Part shown: positions 36,101 to 41,452 of the stretch, in pieces
Numbering within the stretch: position 1 is the stretch's first letter
Layout: each line of letters opens with the position of its first letter
Origin: CAZCVI01 sp964502145
GTDB lineage: Bacteria; Acidobacteriota; Aminicenantia; UBA2199
Direction of reading: 5' to 3'
Assembly (NCBI GenBank): GCA_964502145.1
Contig: CAZCVI010000002.1
Coordinates: forward strand, 237,554-301,553
Length of the DNA: 64,000 nucleotides
Translations under genes and position numbers: made by a program
Notes under the pieces: model-generated
Told to the model about the DNA's origin: nothing
Databases searched by the model: none
Seen by the model: the letters and a program-made list of their open reading frames with translations, nothing else

Positions 36101-39100
36101 CAAGGGTGTTTTAGTCGAGCATTCTTCCATAGTAAATCTCATCGACTATCAAAAAGTATTATTTAATATAACTCCCAACGAACGGGTTTTACAGTTTTCC
36201 ACCTTGTGTTTTGATGCTTCCGTTGAGCAAATTTTTATAACACTCACCAGTGGCGCCGCATTGGTGCTCATTGCTAAAGAGACACTACTCGACCAAACTG
36301 AATTTACCACATTTTTAAACCAGCAGTTAATCACCCATCTTCATGCCGTACCTTTTTTTCTAAACCAATTGAACCCCGCTCATTTTACTCATCTCAAACG
36401 TGTGATCACCGGTGGGGATGCCTGTTCCAAACATTTGGCCAGAGAGTGGTATAAACACTGTGATTTTTATAATAAATACGGCCCTACCGAAACCACCGTG
36501 GCGTCAGTCGAAGGCTTAATTCGCGACATTGATGATTTTTTGCCCGGTATACCCATCGGAAAACCCATGGGCAATACCCAGATATATATATTAGACAACC
36601 GTTTGTTATGTGTACCTATCGGCGTAGCCGGTGAGATGGTGATCGGTGGGGCAGGTGTGACCCGTGGCTATTTAAATCAACCCCAACTCACCCATGATAA
36701 ATTCATCTCGCTGCCCACCCTGCCCACCGCCTCTGCCATTTCAAAAAAATTCTATAAAACCGGTGACCTGACCCGCTGGCTCCCCGCTGGCACTATTGAA
36801 TTCCTCGGAAGAATCGACCAGCAGGTGAAAATCCATGGCTTCCGCATTGAATTGGGCGAGATCGAAAATCAACTGCTTACGTTTCCCCCTATCCAAGAGG
36901 CCGTGGTCCTAGCCAGAACCGAACAGAGCGGCGAAAAATATTTATGCGCCTATATTTGTTCTGCAAGTGATTGGGATGCCCCTGTTTTGCGGGAATTCCT
37001 GGCCAAGTCGTTACCAGACCATATGATTCCATTGCATTTTATCGCACTGGAGACAATGCCCTTAAATACCAGCGGCAAGATTGACCGGAACGCTTTACCA
37101 CCACCCGAATTAAAAAATAACCAACCCGTTTTCGCACCACGCGACGAGATAGAACAAAAATTAGTAGCGATCTGGTCCCATGTTTTAAATGTAGCAGAGA
37201 ATAGTATTGGAATCGACAGCCATTTTTTCCATCTGGGTGGGCATTCGCTAAAAGCCACCATTCTTACCGCCCGGATACACAAGGTATTGGATGTAAAAGT
37301 TCCCCTGGTAGAAATCTTCAAAACTCCCAGGCTCAGAGAATTGGCCGACTATATTAAAGGCAAAAAGAAAGAGTACCATATTGCCATAGCACCCACTGAA
37401 GAAAAAGAATATTACCCCTTATCTTCCGCTCAAAAGCGGCTCTACTTCTTACACCAATTGGCTCCCCAGAGCATTGGTTACAATATGCCAGAAATCATTC
37501 CCCTGCCCCCAGATATTGAAATGGAGCGGTTGGAAAAAACTTTCAATACATTGCTAACAAGACACGAAAGCCTTCGTACCTCCTATTTTACCGTGGACCA
37601 GTTACCCGTTCAGAAGATTCATCCTGCTGTTCCATTTAAAATAGCATACCTTGCCCACATGGTAGCCGATTTTGTCCGCCCCTTTGATTTGGCCCACGCC
37701 CCATTGTTACGCGTAGCCTGGTTTAAAAGTGAGCGTAATTCCTTGTTGCTGATTGATATGCATCATATCATTTCCGATGGTGTATCCCATCAGATATTGT
37801 GGCAGGATTTTATGGCACTATACCAGGACCACGAGTTGCCCCCCTTACGCATCCAATACAAGGATTTTGCAGCATGGCAAAACCTGACCAAAGAATCCCA
37901 TGCCAGCCAACGTCAACGTGACTATTGGTTAAAAAAATTCGCCGGGGAAATTCCCGTCTTACAGTTACCCATTGATTATATCCGCCCCGTTGTCCAAGTG
38001 TTTGACGGTAGCGCGGTCCATTTTGCATTATCACACGCAGACACCAATGCCTTAAATAACATCGCCGCCACACATTCCGCCACTCTTTTCATGGTTTTAC
38101 TGGCCTTCTTTAATATCCTGTTGTCCAAACTTAGCGGTCAGGAAGACATCATCATCGGCACACCTAGCGCCAGTCGCAGACATGCCGATTTAGAGAAAAT
38201 CATCGGCATGTTTGTCAATACCCTCCCCCTGCGTAACACGCCAACCGGTGAACTCCGTTTTAGGGAATTTCTGGAGCAGGTTAAGCGACACGCCCTGGAT
38301 GCGTTTGAAAATCAAGACTATCCCTTTGAAGATATTGTAGAAAACTGCCATGTCAATCGCGACGCCAGTCGCAACCCCTTATTTGACGTCATGTTCTCCT
38401 TGCAAAATATCACTAACCCACAGGAAATGCAAAACGAACCAATAGGGGAGGGACAACAGCACAATAGCATTGCCAAGTTTGATTTAACACTCGGTGCCAC
38501 CGAATTTGGAGAAGGTTTGGAACTTACTTTCGAGTATTGCACCCAACTATTCAAGCCAGACACTCTGGCACGCTTTATTATTTACTTCAAACAGATTCTA
38601 TCCTCAGTTTTCCTTGACCCCGGCCAGAAATTGCAGGATATAGAATTCATCCCAGCCGCAGAAAAAGCACAGATTCTGCTTCAATGGAATAATACACATG
38701 CAGATTATCCCACCCAATCCACGATTCACCACTTATTTGCAGAACAAGTAGACCGAACCCCCGATTTTATTGCCATTATTGGGGCAACCGGTAGCCAATT
38801 ATCCTATTCCGAATTAAATAGAAAATCCAATAGTTTAGCCCATTGGTTGCAACAAAAAGGTGCCTTGCCCAATACCATTGTGGGCATCAAAGTGGCGCGT
38901 TCCATTGAAATGATCATTGGCATCCTTGGGATTTTAAAATCTGGCAATGCGTATCTTCCCCTTGACCCCCTGTATCCACAGGAGCGCATCGATTTTATCT
39001 TAAAAGATAGCGGGGCCAACATCGTGCTCACCGAACAATTCATCCAAGACGCCTTTCTATGCACTCCCGTTACTCACCTAACGCCCATAAATTCCGCGCC

Positions 39101-41300
39101 CCTTGCTTATGTCATTTTTACTTCCGGTTCAACCGGTTATCCCAAGGGCGTACCCATCACCCATGCCAATTTGTGCCCTTTATTTCATTGGGGCTACACC
39201 TATCTGGGAATTGGGTCCAAAGACAGCGTGTTGCAGAATATTTCCTATTTTTTTGATTGGTCCGTGTGGGAAATATTTATCACCCTCACCACCGGGGCAC
39301 GGTTTTATTTGGTTGCTGATGAATTATTAATGAATCCCGATCACGCTGTGCCATTCATGAAAGAAAAATGTATTTCCGTCTTGCATGTCACCCCCACCCA
39401 ATATTCGCATCTCATTGCCTTAGGTCTTAAATTTGAAACATTAAAATATCTTTTTTTAGGGGCTGAGAAATTAACCCTTACACTATTAAACCGCAGTTTA
39501 GATTCCGTTCAGGCAGAGTGCCGCGTCTTTAACATGTATGGTCCCACTGAAACCACCATTATTTCTGCCGTGTTTGAAATCCCACGCGGTCTACAGAACC
39601 AGTATGAGTCTCTCGCCAGTATTCCCATCGGCTCACCTGTCGCCAACAGTCTATTGCTTGTGTTAGACCACTATTGGCATCTGTGTCCCGTGAATGTCAC
39701 CGGTCAATTGGTAATCGGCGGGGATGGCCTGTCTGCGGGTTATTTAAACAACCCCCAACTCACCGCCACGACATTTATATTCCTGTCCACCTTTTCAAAA
39801 ACCGTTTATAAAACCGGTGACTTATGCCGCTGGTTACCCGACGGCAATCTTGAATTTCTTGGCCGTATCGATCATCAGGTAAAAATCCGCGGCTTCCGTA
39901 TTGAATTGGGCGAGATCGAACAGCAACTGGTCAACCATCCCGATATTAAAGAGGCCGTGGTGCTCGCCAAAACAGAAAATAGTGGCGATCACTATTTATG
40001 CGCTTATATTATCTCTGTTCGTCAGTGGCGCCCATCAGAATTAAGAGAATATCTTTCCCAAAAAATACCCGACTATATGATCCCAGCCTATTTTGTCCCG
40101 CTGGATAAAATCCCCGTGACCCCCAATGGCAAAATAAACAGGAACGCCTTACCAGAACCCCTATTGGAAAACAACGAACGTGTTGTAGCGGCTACAAACC
40201 CCATCGAAAAGGAACTGGTAACACTCTGGGCCGAGGTTTTAGGCATAGATCAAGCCGCCATCGGGATGCACCAAAACTTTTTCCAATTGGGTGGGCATTC
40301 CTTAAAAGCAACCGTGATCGTCTCCAAAATCCAAAAGATATTTAATATCCATTTCCCATTGGCCGAATTATTTAAAACCCCCACGGTCAAAGCACTCGCG
40401 GAGTATATTCGCACCGCCAATCAGGAAACACTTATTCTGCCAGATGAAGGCGTGATGAAATTGAATAGCGGTGCCGTGGATCGGAATAATAGGAACTTAT
40501 TCTTAATCCACGACGGCACCGGTGAAGTAGAAGGCTACCTGGAATTTTGCAGATTTATAGATATTCCATTGAACTGTTGGGGATTACGTGCCCACCGATT
40601 AAAAACTGGCGTGCCACTGGAACTATCCATCGAGGATATCGCCACGGATTATGTTCAGAGGATTTTAGCGGTTCAAGCCCCCCGTTTTGCACCCTATTGT
40701 ATCGCAGGTTGGTCGCTCGGTGGCACCATTGCCTTTGAAATAGCCCGCCAATTGGAAAATAGAGGCGAAAAAATGTCATTCATCGGACTTATTGACGCCC
40801 CCGGTCCGCAACAGGACTGGTCCCAGGAAGAACCCCCCTTCAGTCTCGAATCCGAACTCAATTGGCTCTTAAAATTACTGAACGAGCCACGTTTAACTAA
40901 AAAAATAAAACAGGCATCTACTTTAACAGAACTCTGGTCTATTATCTTAAACCATTTGGAAGACAACCATTATAGTGTAAAAACCATTGAACAATTAATT
41001 CCCGCTGATCTTTTTCAAAACATACCCAATTATAATCTGCTGGGGATCCGGGAATTAATATATTCCGTGAATGTAATGCGCACCTTGACCCGGGCACGGG
41101 CGCTTTATATACCAGCAAAAAAAATCCAGACCACAGTTCATTATTTTAATGCCAGTTTATCTGCGCCAGCAAAAGAGGAGTGGCAAGATTATTGTGCCGC
41201 GCCAATTATCTATCATGAAATCCCCGGCGATCATTTTTCTATTTTCAAAAAACCGCATGTGAGACAAACTGCAAAAATAATTGCCAATGCACTGTCCTGA
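21123..41300 (+). CDS. Hybrid PKS-NRPS, KS-KR-ACP-(C-A-T)x5-TE (6725 aa), line II
   Basis: Single-protein assembly line. The ketosynthase (about 10-430) has Cys182 in TACSTAL, His318 in HGTAT and His356 in NFGH. A KS flanking subdomain follows (about 440-600, ending in the YPFERHYYW linker) with no acyltransferase, as in trans-AT systems. The ketoreductase has GGLGGIG near 870 and catalytic Tyr1018 in GYNAAN. ACP Ser1165 is in LGGDSLKA. Five C-A-T modules follow. C motifs are near 1364, 2406, 3473, 4517 and 5546. A-domain TSG motifs are near 1826, 2905, 3945, 4985 and 6000. T serines are near 2221, 3300, 4343, 5374 and 6391. The thioesterase has Ser6531 in GWSLGG. Codes: D-V-Q-F-I-A-H-V-V-K (proline), D-A-F-W-L-G-G-T-F-K (valine), D-V-C-D-F-G-A-V-D-K, D-A-E-H-I-G-K-V-A-K, D-W-W-H-F-G-M-I-I-K. 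There is no loading module, so the KS must receive an acyl group in trans. Expected core: 3-hydroxyacyl-Pro-Val-X-X-X. Confidence 0.95.
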   Translation: MTKITSPETGLEIAVIGMSGKFPGANTLDVFWNNLKNGVETISWFTAAELHACGVSEIMLANPNYVKAFGKLEDKGYFDSAFFGYTPKEAETLEPSARLFHECAWEALEDAGYDPIEYSGAIGLYAGASDSFDWQVLKAISRMNTPNQEQTMHMTENSLLLSTRISHKLNLMGPSITLFTACSTALVAIHTACRSLLTGECHIALAGAASVSAAKKTGYMYQEGMILSPDGHCRTFDERAGGTLYGDGVGVVVLKRLKHAQAEADNILGIIKASAVNNDGSVKASFTAPGKKRIADVMRTTLKLARLTPDAVDFIEAHGTATALGDTIEMEALKEAFAVAKKGFCGLGSVKSNFGHLDVAAGIASFIKVVLALTYRCIPPSLHFEIPNPAIDFIDSPFYVNAAPVPLEGDGPFRAGVSSFGIGGTNAFMIIEAVEPRVVTAQGAQAQLLLLSARTDTALAQMTANLAQYLKEHPHLDLGDIAYTLQVGRRAFSRRRMVICSTTAEAATVLSTMDVNRVFSSVVTGKEKAQDQCLPVENTSLPATVAELTEIGTSWLNGTRIQWQELYDRAPTPEHKPRRISLPTYPFERHYYWIETPHSAINPVAPDASVFPPPKALQDWCYIPSWERADFLPTTPTGMEIVAGSPWLLFTEAQSLGESLREYLLQYNRDVIIVRSGVNTPFTRIQDHEFVIDPAVDLQYDALFAALKQAGKIPGQIIHLWTSVEVSDSHMKQTLERGFYSLLNITKAIGTHGLAQELQLLVVTAPMEDVSGDEPFLSPQYAPLLGFIDVFPLEYPDITCGVVDMVSPPAHSPRESLYIRYLLAEMAAGFPNPRVAYRGHHRWTRVYKSLRVDPPLQPVLKHQGVYLITGGLGGIGLTLAQYLSQKIAPRLILIGRSAATTRQNYGEILAQMEKNGAQILIASANVTDEEKMRLIILQAEENFGPIDGIFHAAGIADYAGVIEKRTRPQTDEVLAAKIYGTMVLVRIFQDRPVPPRFLVLFSSLGNILYGDRAGQVGYNAANHFLDALASARMVDSGNGMFIQSINWPPWLDTGMARHSQAGKEKGGIAAPDAIEVLARVLGTSLARVIVCAEDLSAQIKKVNQPVPEVVAVAETHGFYPRPPLSTPYEEPRDNIQVALASVWQKFFGIRTIGIGDDFFELGGDSLKAITVITDIHRLLDIRVPITQLFRTPTIAGLADYITATQHEQTESPHIKTTYADIEPVEEREYYPLSSVQTRIYILQQMAQGGMGYNTPLVLELGGVLDKELLEDVFHSLLARHESLRTSFEWIAGEPVQRIHPAPQLQVEYIDLTLDQATETGDLLAREEKMISAFIRPFDLTAPTLLRVGLIRENSTKHVLMIDMHHIITDGSSIGILIREFILFYTRQTPSPLRIQYKDYASWQNSSQQRAAIQKQADFWLAQFAGEIPVLNLPTDFVRPPVQSFTGSTVLFEIGAAETAALKQIAQQENATLFMILFSLYNILLAKMCNQEDIVVGTPLAGRTHADLQQMIGMLVNTLALRNYPVPSLTFIEFLKQVQTNTLAAFDNQDYLFEDLVEQVTLKIGRDASRNPIFDTMFNLLNFGSQYEVDLNIQVPGLSLAVREFERGIAIFDLSFHGTESAEGVGFKVEYCSHLFKPETIWRFIAYFKKILATVLVSPNERIAAIEIISAAEKEQLLLHCNTITTASPIHTTIPEWFEQQVTRTPDHIALSGPQNQLSYAALNKKSTYLAHCLQEKGVLPHTIVALMLDRSIEMIIGILGILKSGAAYLPIIPDYPQDRIDYIVKDSSSKVILTHQFIQAATHLTPIIPIIPITPITPTTPAYIIYTSGTTGKPKGILLEHRTIVNLMEFQFRSTAIHFSRVLQFAAIGFDVSVQEIFSALLAGGTLCLPDHQMKSDILQLFDFIARQQVNILFWPPAFLKFVFSDPDYIRQFPASVQHIIAAGEQLVVHPLLRQFLKERGVFLHNHYGPSETHVVTTLTINPAGEIPEFPAIGTPIQNTGIYIIDQSHSLLPVGLVGELCIASIGLARGYLNNPELTGEKFTTLSFSSTRIYKTGDLARWTSEGCIQFLGRSDTQVKIRGFRIELGEIETQLLHHDAIKEALVVAKTDNNDGSGDDKYLCAYIVATRTVESAELHAFLGKELPEYMIPAYFVRLEKIPLTANGKIDRTALPLPQHTLGKSVVPPGNPIEKKLREIWSGLLRIEKEKISIHDNFFVLGGHSLKATLLVSTIHKELQVKVPLSEVFKSPTIRGLSNYMNTSGLTGSEFLAIEPVERREYYPLSSAQKRLYFLQLLDPGSISYNLPMVIPLEKCLDSQTLESALKKLLAHHESLRTAFIRVGDDTFQRVHEQVEFTLEYFDLSLDAVENKHQIEKIARDFIRPFDLSQAPLFRSGQIKMSDNQSIWLVDIHHIVADGSSQTILTEDFFTLMQGKCLAPLPIQYKDFSQWQNHLFASGRIEAQEKYWLELFAGDVSRVALPVDFERPPVFTFAGDSYYFMLERGDVQALRVLANRNGATLYMNMMALLNTLFYKYTGQTDIIIGIGTAGRRHVDLESVVGMFINTLAMRNHPAGEKSYEHFLQEVLATSVTGLENQDVQFEALVEKLDLQRDPSRNPLFDILIVVQNFRQADPKNGVEQIAILPQNAAAIELTNTTAKFDLTFFVQEQGDDVYINIEYYTGLFTAHTIQWFVSHFNRVLKAVIQDPNIRLKDISILSDAEKEQILDHFNDTRRDYPQDKSIPECFAEQVAKTPDSLALFGLSLSTGEHAPVHITYRELQNRAACVANYLFYQHHVQPDSPVGVLMDRSVEMMIAVLAILGVGGAYVPISPAYPFARIKKMVKDVGLKILLSQNDYMIILDRLMGECGDNLENYLYLDSPDVYHKEQVATNQIMERKPLNGGNLAYIIYTSGSTGIPKGVMVEHRNVLRLVKNTNFIQFKEDDKILQTGALEFDASTFEIWGVLLNGLVLVLERKETILATELLKEILTRHKITILWLTAPFFNQIVDEDVLVFARLNHLLVGGDVLSPSHINRLRSRFPRLQVTNGYGPTENTTFSTTFLIERNYLKRIPIGKPIANSTVYVLDKDGHLLPPRIPGQLYTGGDGVARGYLNSPELTHEKFITLEGLSHSPTRLYQTGDQAKWRADGVIEFLGRFDNQVKIRGYRIEMAEITNRLLTYTGVKEAVVIDLEETTGSKYLCAYVVIAEGFPLTGLKELLAKELPDYMMPAYFIPIKTIPLTTNGKVNRKALPKPETTPLDGNVYGQYVAPRNEIEKKLVAIWQDVLSRSHLDIGIDHDFFQLGGHSLKATVLVSKIHQVFQVKVPLVEIFKTPRIRQLAEYITATTKESFIAIQPVETKEYYLLSSAQKRLYFLHQLAPESTGYNMPEIIPLAPHFAIEKVEKTFALLIARHESLRTAYFTVDELPVQKIHDPIPFKIEKIGNMTDMTEHFIRPFDLSQAPLLRVGWLQQKNNALLFIDMHHIISDGVSQTILRQDFMALYQDQELLPLRIQYKDYAAWQNLAKESPGFKLQQAYWLNEFAGEIPLINLPIDYTRPAIQLFDGSSIYFAITPQATTALNEIAEQENATLFMVLLAIFNVLLFKLSHQEDIIIGTPIAGRRHADLEKLIGMFVNTLALRNFPIGEIPFREFLRQVKARAVDAFENQEFQFEDLVEKITVNRDVSRNPVFDVMFALQNMADQPEESFLEVPEPENNNSSNSDDMNQTAKFDLTLEATQLGNSLGFTFEYCTKLFKRETIARYVLYFKEIIAHILLSPEHKLQEIEFLPEAERKQILLQFNDTQQDYPPSTIHQLFAEQAERTPDHIALIGESSGAASIIQLTYAALNHKSHHLSSQLIKKGVLPNTIVGIMVERSLEMVIGIIAILKSSAAYLPIAPDCPEDRKQYMLVDSNAKILLTANLIQASTPITPIIPITPILPIIPIPPITPAYVIYTSGSTGKPKGVLISHRAVVNRLFFVSNHYQLDAHDVILQKTPYTFDVSVCELFRWILPGATLCLLPSGGENQPELILDTIAKYHVTTIDFVPSALHVFLAWMTLAHTHDKWLSLRWVFIGAEVVRPELVAAFNKIVSGRGNIQLINAYGPTEATVDVTSFNCSTHQSQSLIPIGKPMANTQIYILDSTKRILPIGLSGELYIAGECLALGYLNNPELTAATFTSWSIAATASQRIYKTGDLARWLADGNIEFLGRIDNQVKIRGFRIELGEIESSLAQYPGIKEVVVLMREDVIGEKYLCAYIVTSPDISIAPLRDYLSTQLPEYMIPPYFIPLEKIPVTQNGKIDRQALPHPELNSGNNYMAPRNETERQLVSLWSEILNIEKDSISINSSFFHLGGHSLNATLLVARIHQKLAVKVPLAEVFRTSTIRELAQYITATHKQSHSAIPPSEQKEYYLLSSAQKRLYFLHQLAPKSTGYNMPEIIPISPNLEIARLEKAFTQLIERHESLRTSFFTINESPVQIIHPHVLFKIAYAQNIEEDFITPFDLTHAPLLRVAWVKHENKHWLLVDMHHIISDGISHQILQRDFMALYEHHVLHPLPIQYKDFAEWQNKQKETPVATQQQEYWVNQLGENIPVLNLPMDYPRPTIQVFDGSSVSFAISAPETLALNDIAKHYSATLFMVLLAIFNVLLAKLSGQEDIIIGTPVAGRRHTDLEEIIGMFVNTLALRNTPCSKTAFPEFLGTVKERALDAFENQEYPFEDIVEHCHINRDVSRNPLFDVMFSLQNNDDTTDWQEETNRDEEKNQSSKFDLTLSATPLGKRFGFTFQYCTKLFKRATLERFVLYFKQIVSSVIHSPDQKIQDIQCLPIAEKEQILFQFNNTHTEYPRHKTLHHLFVEQVEQTPDHIALIGASSQPVQLSYVALNEKSNRLAFWLQEQGILPDTIVAILVERSLETIIGILAIIKAGAAYLPIDPSYPQERIDFILKDSQAHILLTDQFIQELTPVTNVTPITPVTNVTPRIPIIPIIPITPTNLAYIIYTSGSTGKPKGVLVEHSSIVNLIDYQKVLFNITPNERVLQFSTLCFDASVEQIFITLTSGAALVLIAKETLLDQTEFTTFLNQQLITHLHAVPFFLNQLNPAHFTHLKRVITGGDACSKHLAREWYKHCDFYNKYGPTETTVASVEGLIRDIDDFLPGIPIGKPMGNTQIYILDNRLLCVPIGVAGEMVIGGAGVTRGYLNQPQLTHDKFISLPTLPTASAISKKFYKTGDLTRWLPAGTIEFLGRIDQQVKIHGFRIELGEIENQLLTFPPIQEAVVLARTEQSGEKYLCAYICSASDWDAPVLREFLAKSLPDHMIPLHFIALETMPLNTSGKIDRNALPPPELKNNQPVFAPRDEIEQKLVAIWSHVLNVAENSIGIDSHFFHLGGHSLKATILTARIHKVLDVKVPLVEIFKTPRLRELADYIKGKKKEYHIAIAPTEEKEYYPLSSAQKRLYFLHQLAPQSIGYNMPEIIPLPPDIEMERLEKTFNTLLTRHESLRTSYFTVDQLPVQKIHPAVPFKIAYLAHMVADFVRPFDLAHAPLLRVAWFKSERNSLLLIDMHHIISDGVSHQILWQDFMALYQDHELPPLRIQYKDFAAWQNLTKESHASQRQRDYWLKKFAGEIPVLQLPIDYIRPVVQVFDGSAVHFALSHADTNALNNIAATHSATLFMVLLAFFNILLSKLSGQEDIIIGTPSASRRHADLEKIIGMFVNTLPLRNTPTGELRFREFLEQVKRHALDAFENQDYPFEDIVENCHVNRDASRNPLFDVMFSLQNITNPQEMQNEPIGEGQQHNSIAKFDLTLGATEFGEGLELTFEYCTQLFKPDTLARFIIYFKQILSSVFLDPGQKLQDIEFIPAAEKAQILLQWNNTHADYPTQSTIHHLFAEQVDRTPDFIAIIGATGSQLSYSELNRKSNSLAHWLQQKGALPNTIVGIKVARSIEMIIGILGILKSGNAYLPLDPLYPQERIDFILKDSGANIVLTEQFIQDAFLCTPVTHLTPINSAPLAYVIFTSGSTGYPKGVPITHANLCPLFHWGYTYLGIGSKDSVLQNISYFFDWSVWEIFITLTTGARFYLVADELLMNPDHAVPFMKEKCISVLHVTPTQYSHLIALGLKFETLKYLFLGAEKLTLTLLNRSLDSVQAECRVFNMYGPTETTIISAVFEIPRGLQNQYESLASIPIGSPVANSLLLVLDHYWHLCPVNVTGQLVIGGDGLSAGYLNNPQLTATTFIFLSTFSKTVYKTGDLCRWLPDGNLEFLGRIDHQVKIRGFRIELGEIEQQLVNHPDIKEAVVLAKTENSGDHYLCAYIISVRQWRPSELREYLSQKIPDYMIPAYFVPLDKIPVTPNGKINRNALPEPLLENNERVVAATNPIEKELVTLWAEVLGIDQAAIGMHQNFFQLGGHSLKATVIVSKIQKIFNIHFPLAELFKTPTVKALAEYIRTANQETLILPDEGVMKLNSGAVDRNNRNLFLIHDGTGEVEGYLEFCRFIDIPLNCWGLRAHRLKTGVPLELSIEDIATDYVQRILAVQAPRFAPYCIAGWSLGGTIAFEIARQLENRGEKMSFIGLIDAPGPQQDWSQEEPPFSLESELNWLLKLLNEPRLTKKIKQASTLTELWSIILNHLEDNHYSVKTIEQLIPADLFQNIPNYNLLGIRELIYSVNVMRTLTRARALYIPAKKIQTTVHYFNASLSAPAKEEWQDYCAAPIIYHEIPGDHFSIFKKPHVRQTAKIIANALS
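26534..26580 (+). repeat. In-frame 9-bp repeat in the Pro-type A domain
   Basis: Five consecutive 9-base units (ACTCCCATA, ATTCCCATA and variants) encode a run of T/I-P-I triplets in the loop just before TSGTTGKPKG of the first A domain of the hybrid synthetase. Confidence 0.85.
32873..32943 (+). repeat. In-frame 9-bp repeat in the third A domain of the hybrid synthetase
   Basis: About seven 9-base units (ACTCCCATC, ATTCCCATA, CTTCCCATA and similar) encode TPI/IPI/LPI triplets in the loop before TSGSTG. Confidence 0.85.
35965..36058 (+). repeat. In-frame 9-bp repeat in the fourth A domain of the hybrid synthetase
   Basis: The longest of these tracts has about ten units. It includes a duplicated 27-base block (ACTCCCGTTACTAACGTA repeated at 35967 and 35994), then ATTCCCATA units. 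It encodes a Thr/Pro/Ile/Val linker before TSGSTG. The internal duplication points to recent expansion by slippage. Confidence 0.85.
39061..39093 (+). repeat. Short 9-bp repeat remnant in the fifth A domain of the hybrid synthetase
   Basis: Two to three degenerate units (ACTCCCGTT, ACTCACCTA, ACGCCCATA) occupy the same loop position as the longer tracts of the other A domains. This may be an unexpanded or decayed state. Confidence 0.6.
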
Positions 41301-41362
41301 TAAATAAGAAAATAAAAACAACCCCACCGGGAAGCAAAATAATGGGAAAAAAGAAATTGTTC

Positions 41363-41392
41363 TTGACAAAACTGCACTGATAGGGGAAAATA
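41363..41392 (+). promoter_or_regulatory. Possible -35 (TTGACA) ahead of the ATP-grasp gene
   Basis: A perfect TTGACA is at 41363-41368. The matching -10 is weak (AAAATA or GAAAAT around 41386-41392). If real, the ATP-grasp gene has its own promoter and does not depend on the NRPS transcript. Confidence 0.35.
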
Positions 41393-41452
41393 TTTTTTTA
41401 TTAAAGAACCATTCATAAAAAATCAAATCATAAAAATCAAAAGAGGTGAAAC

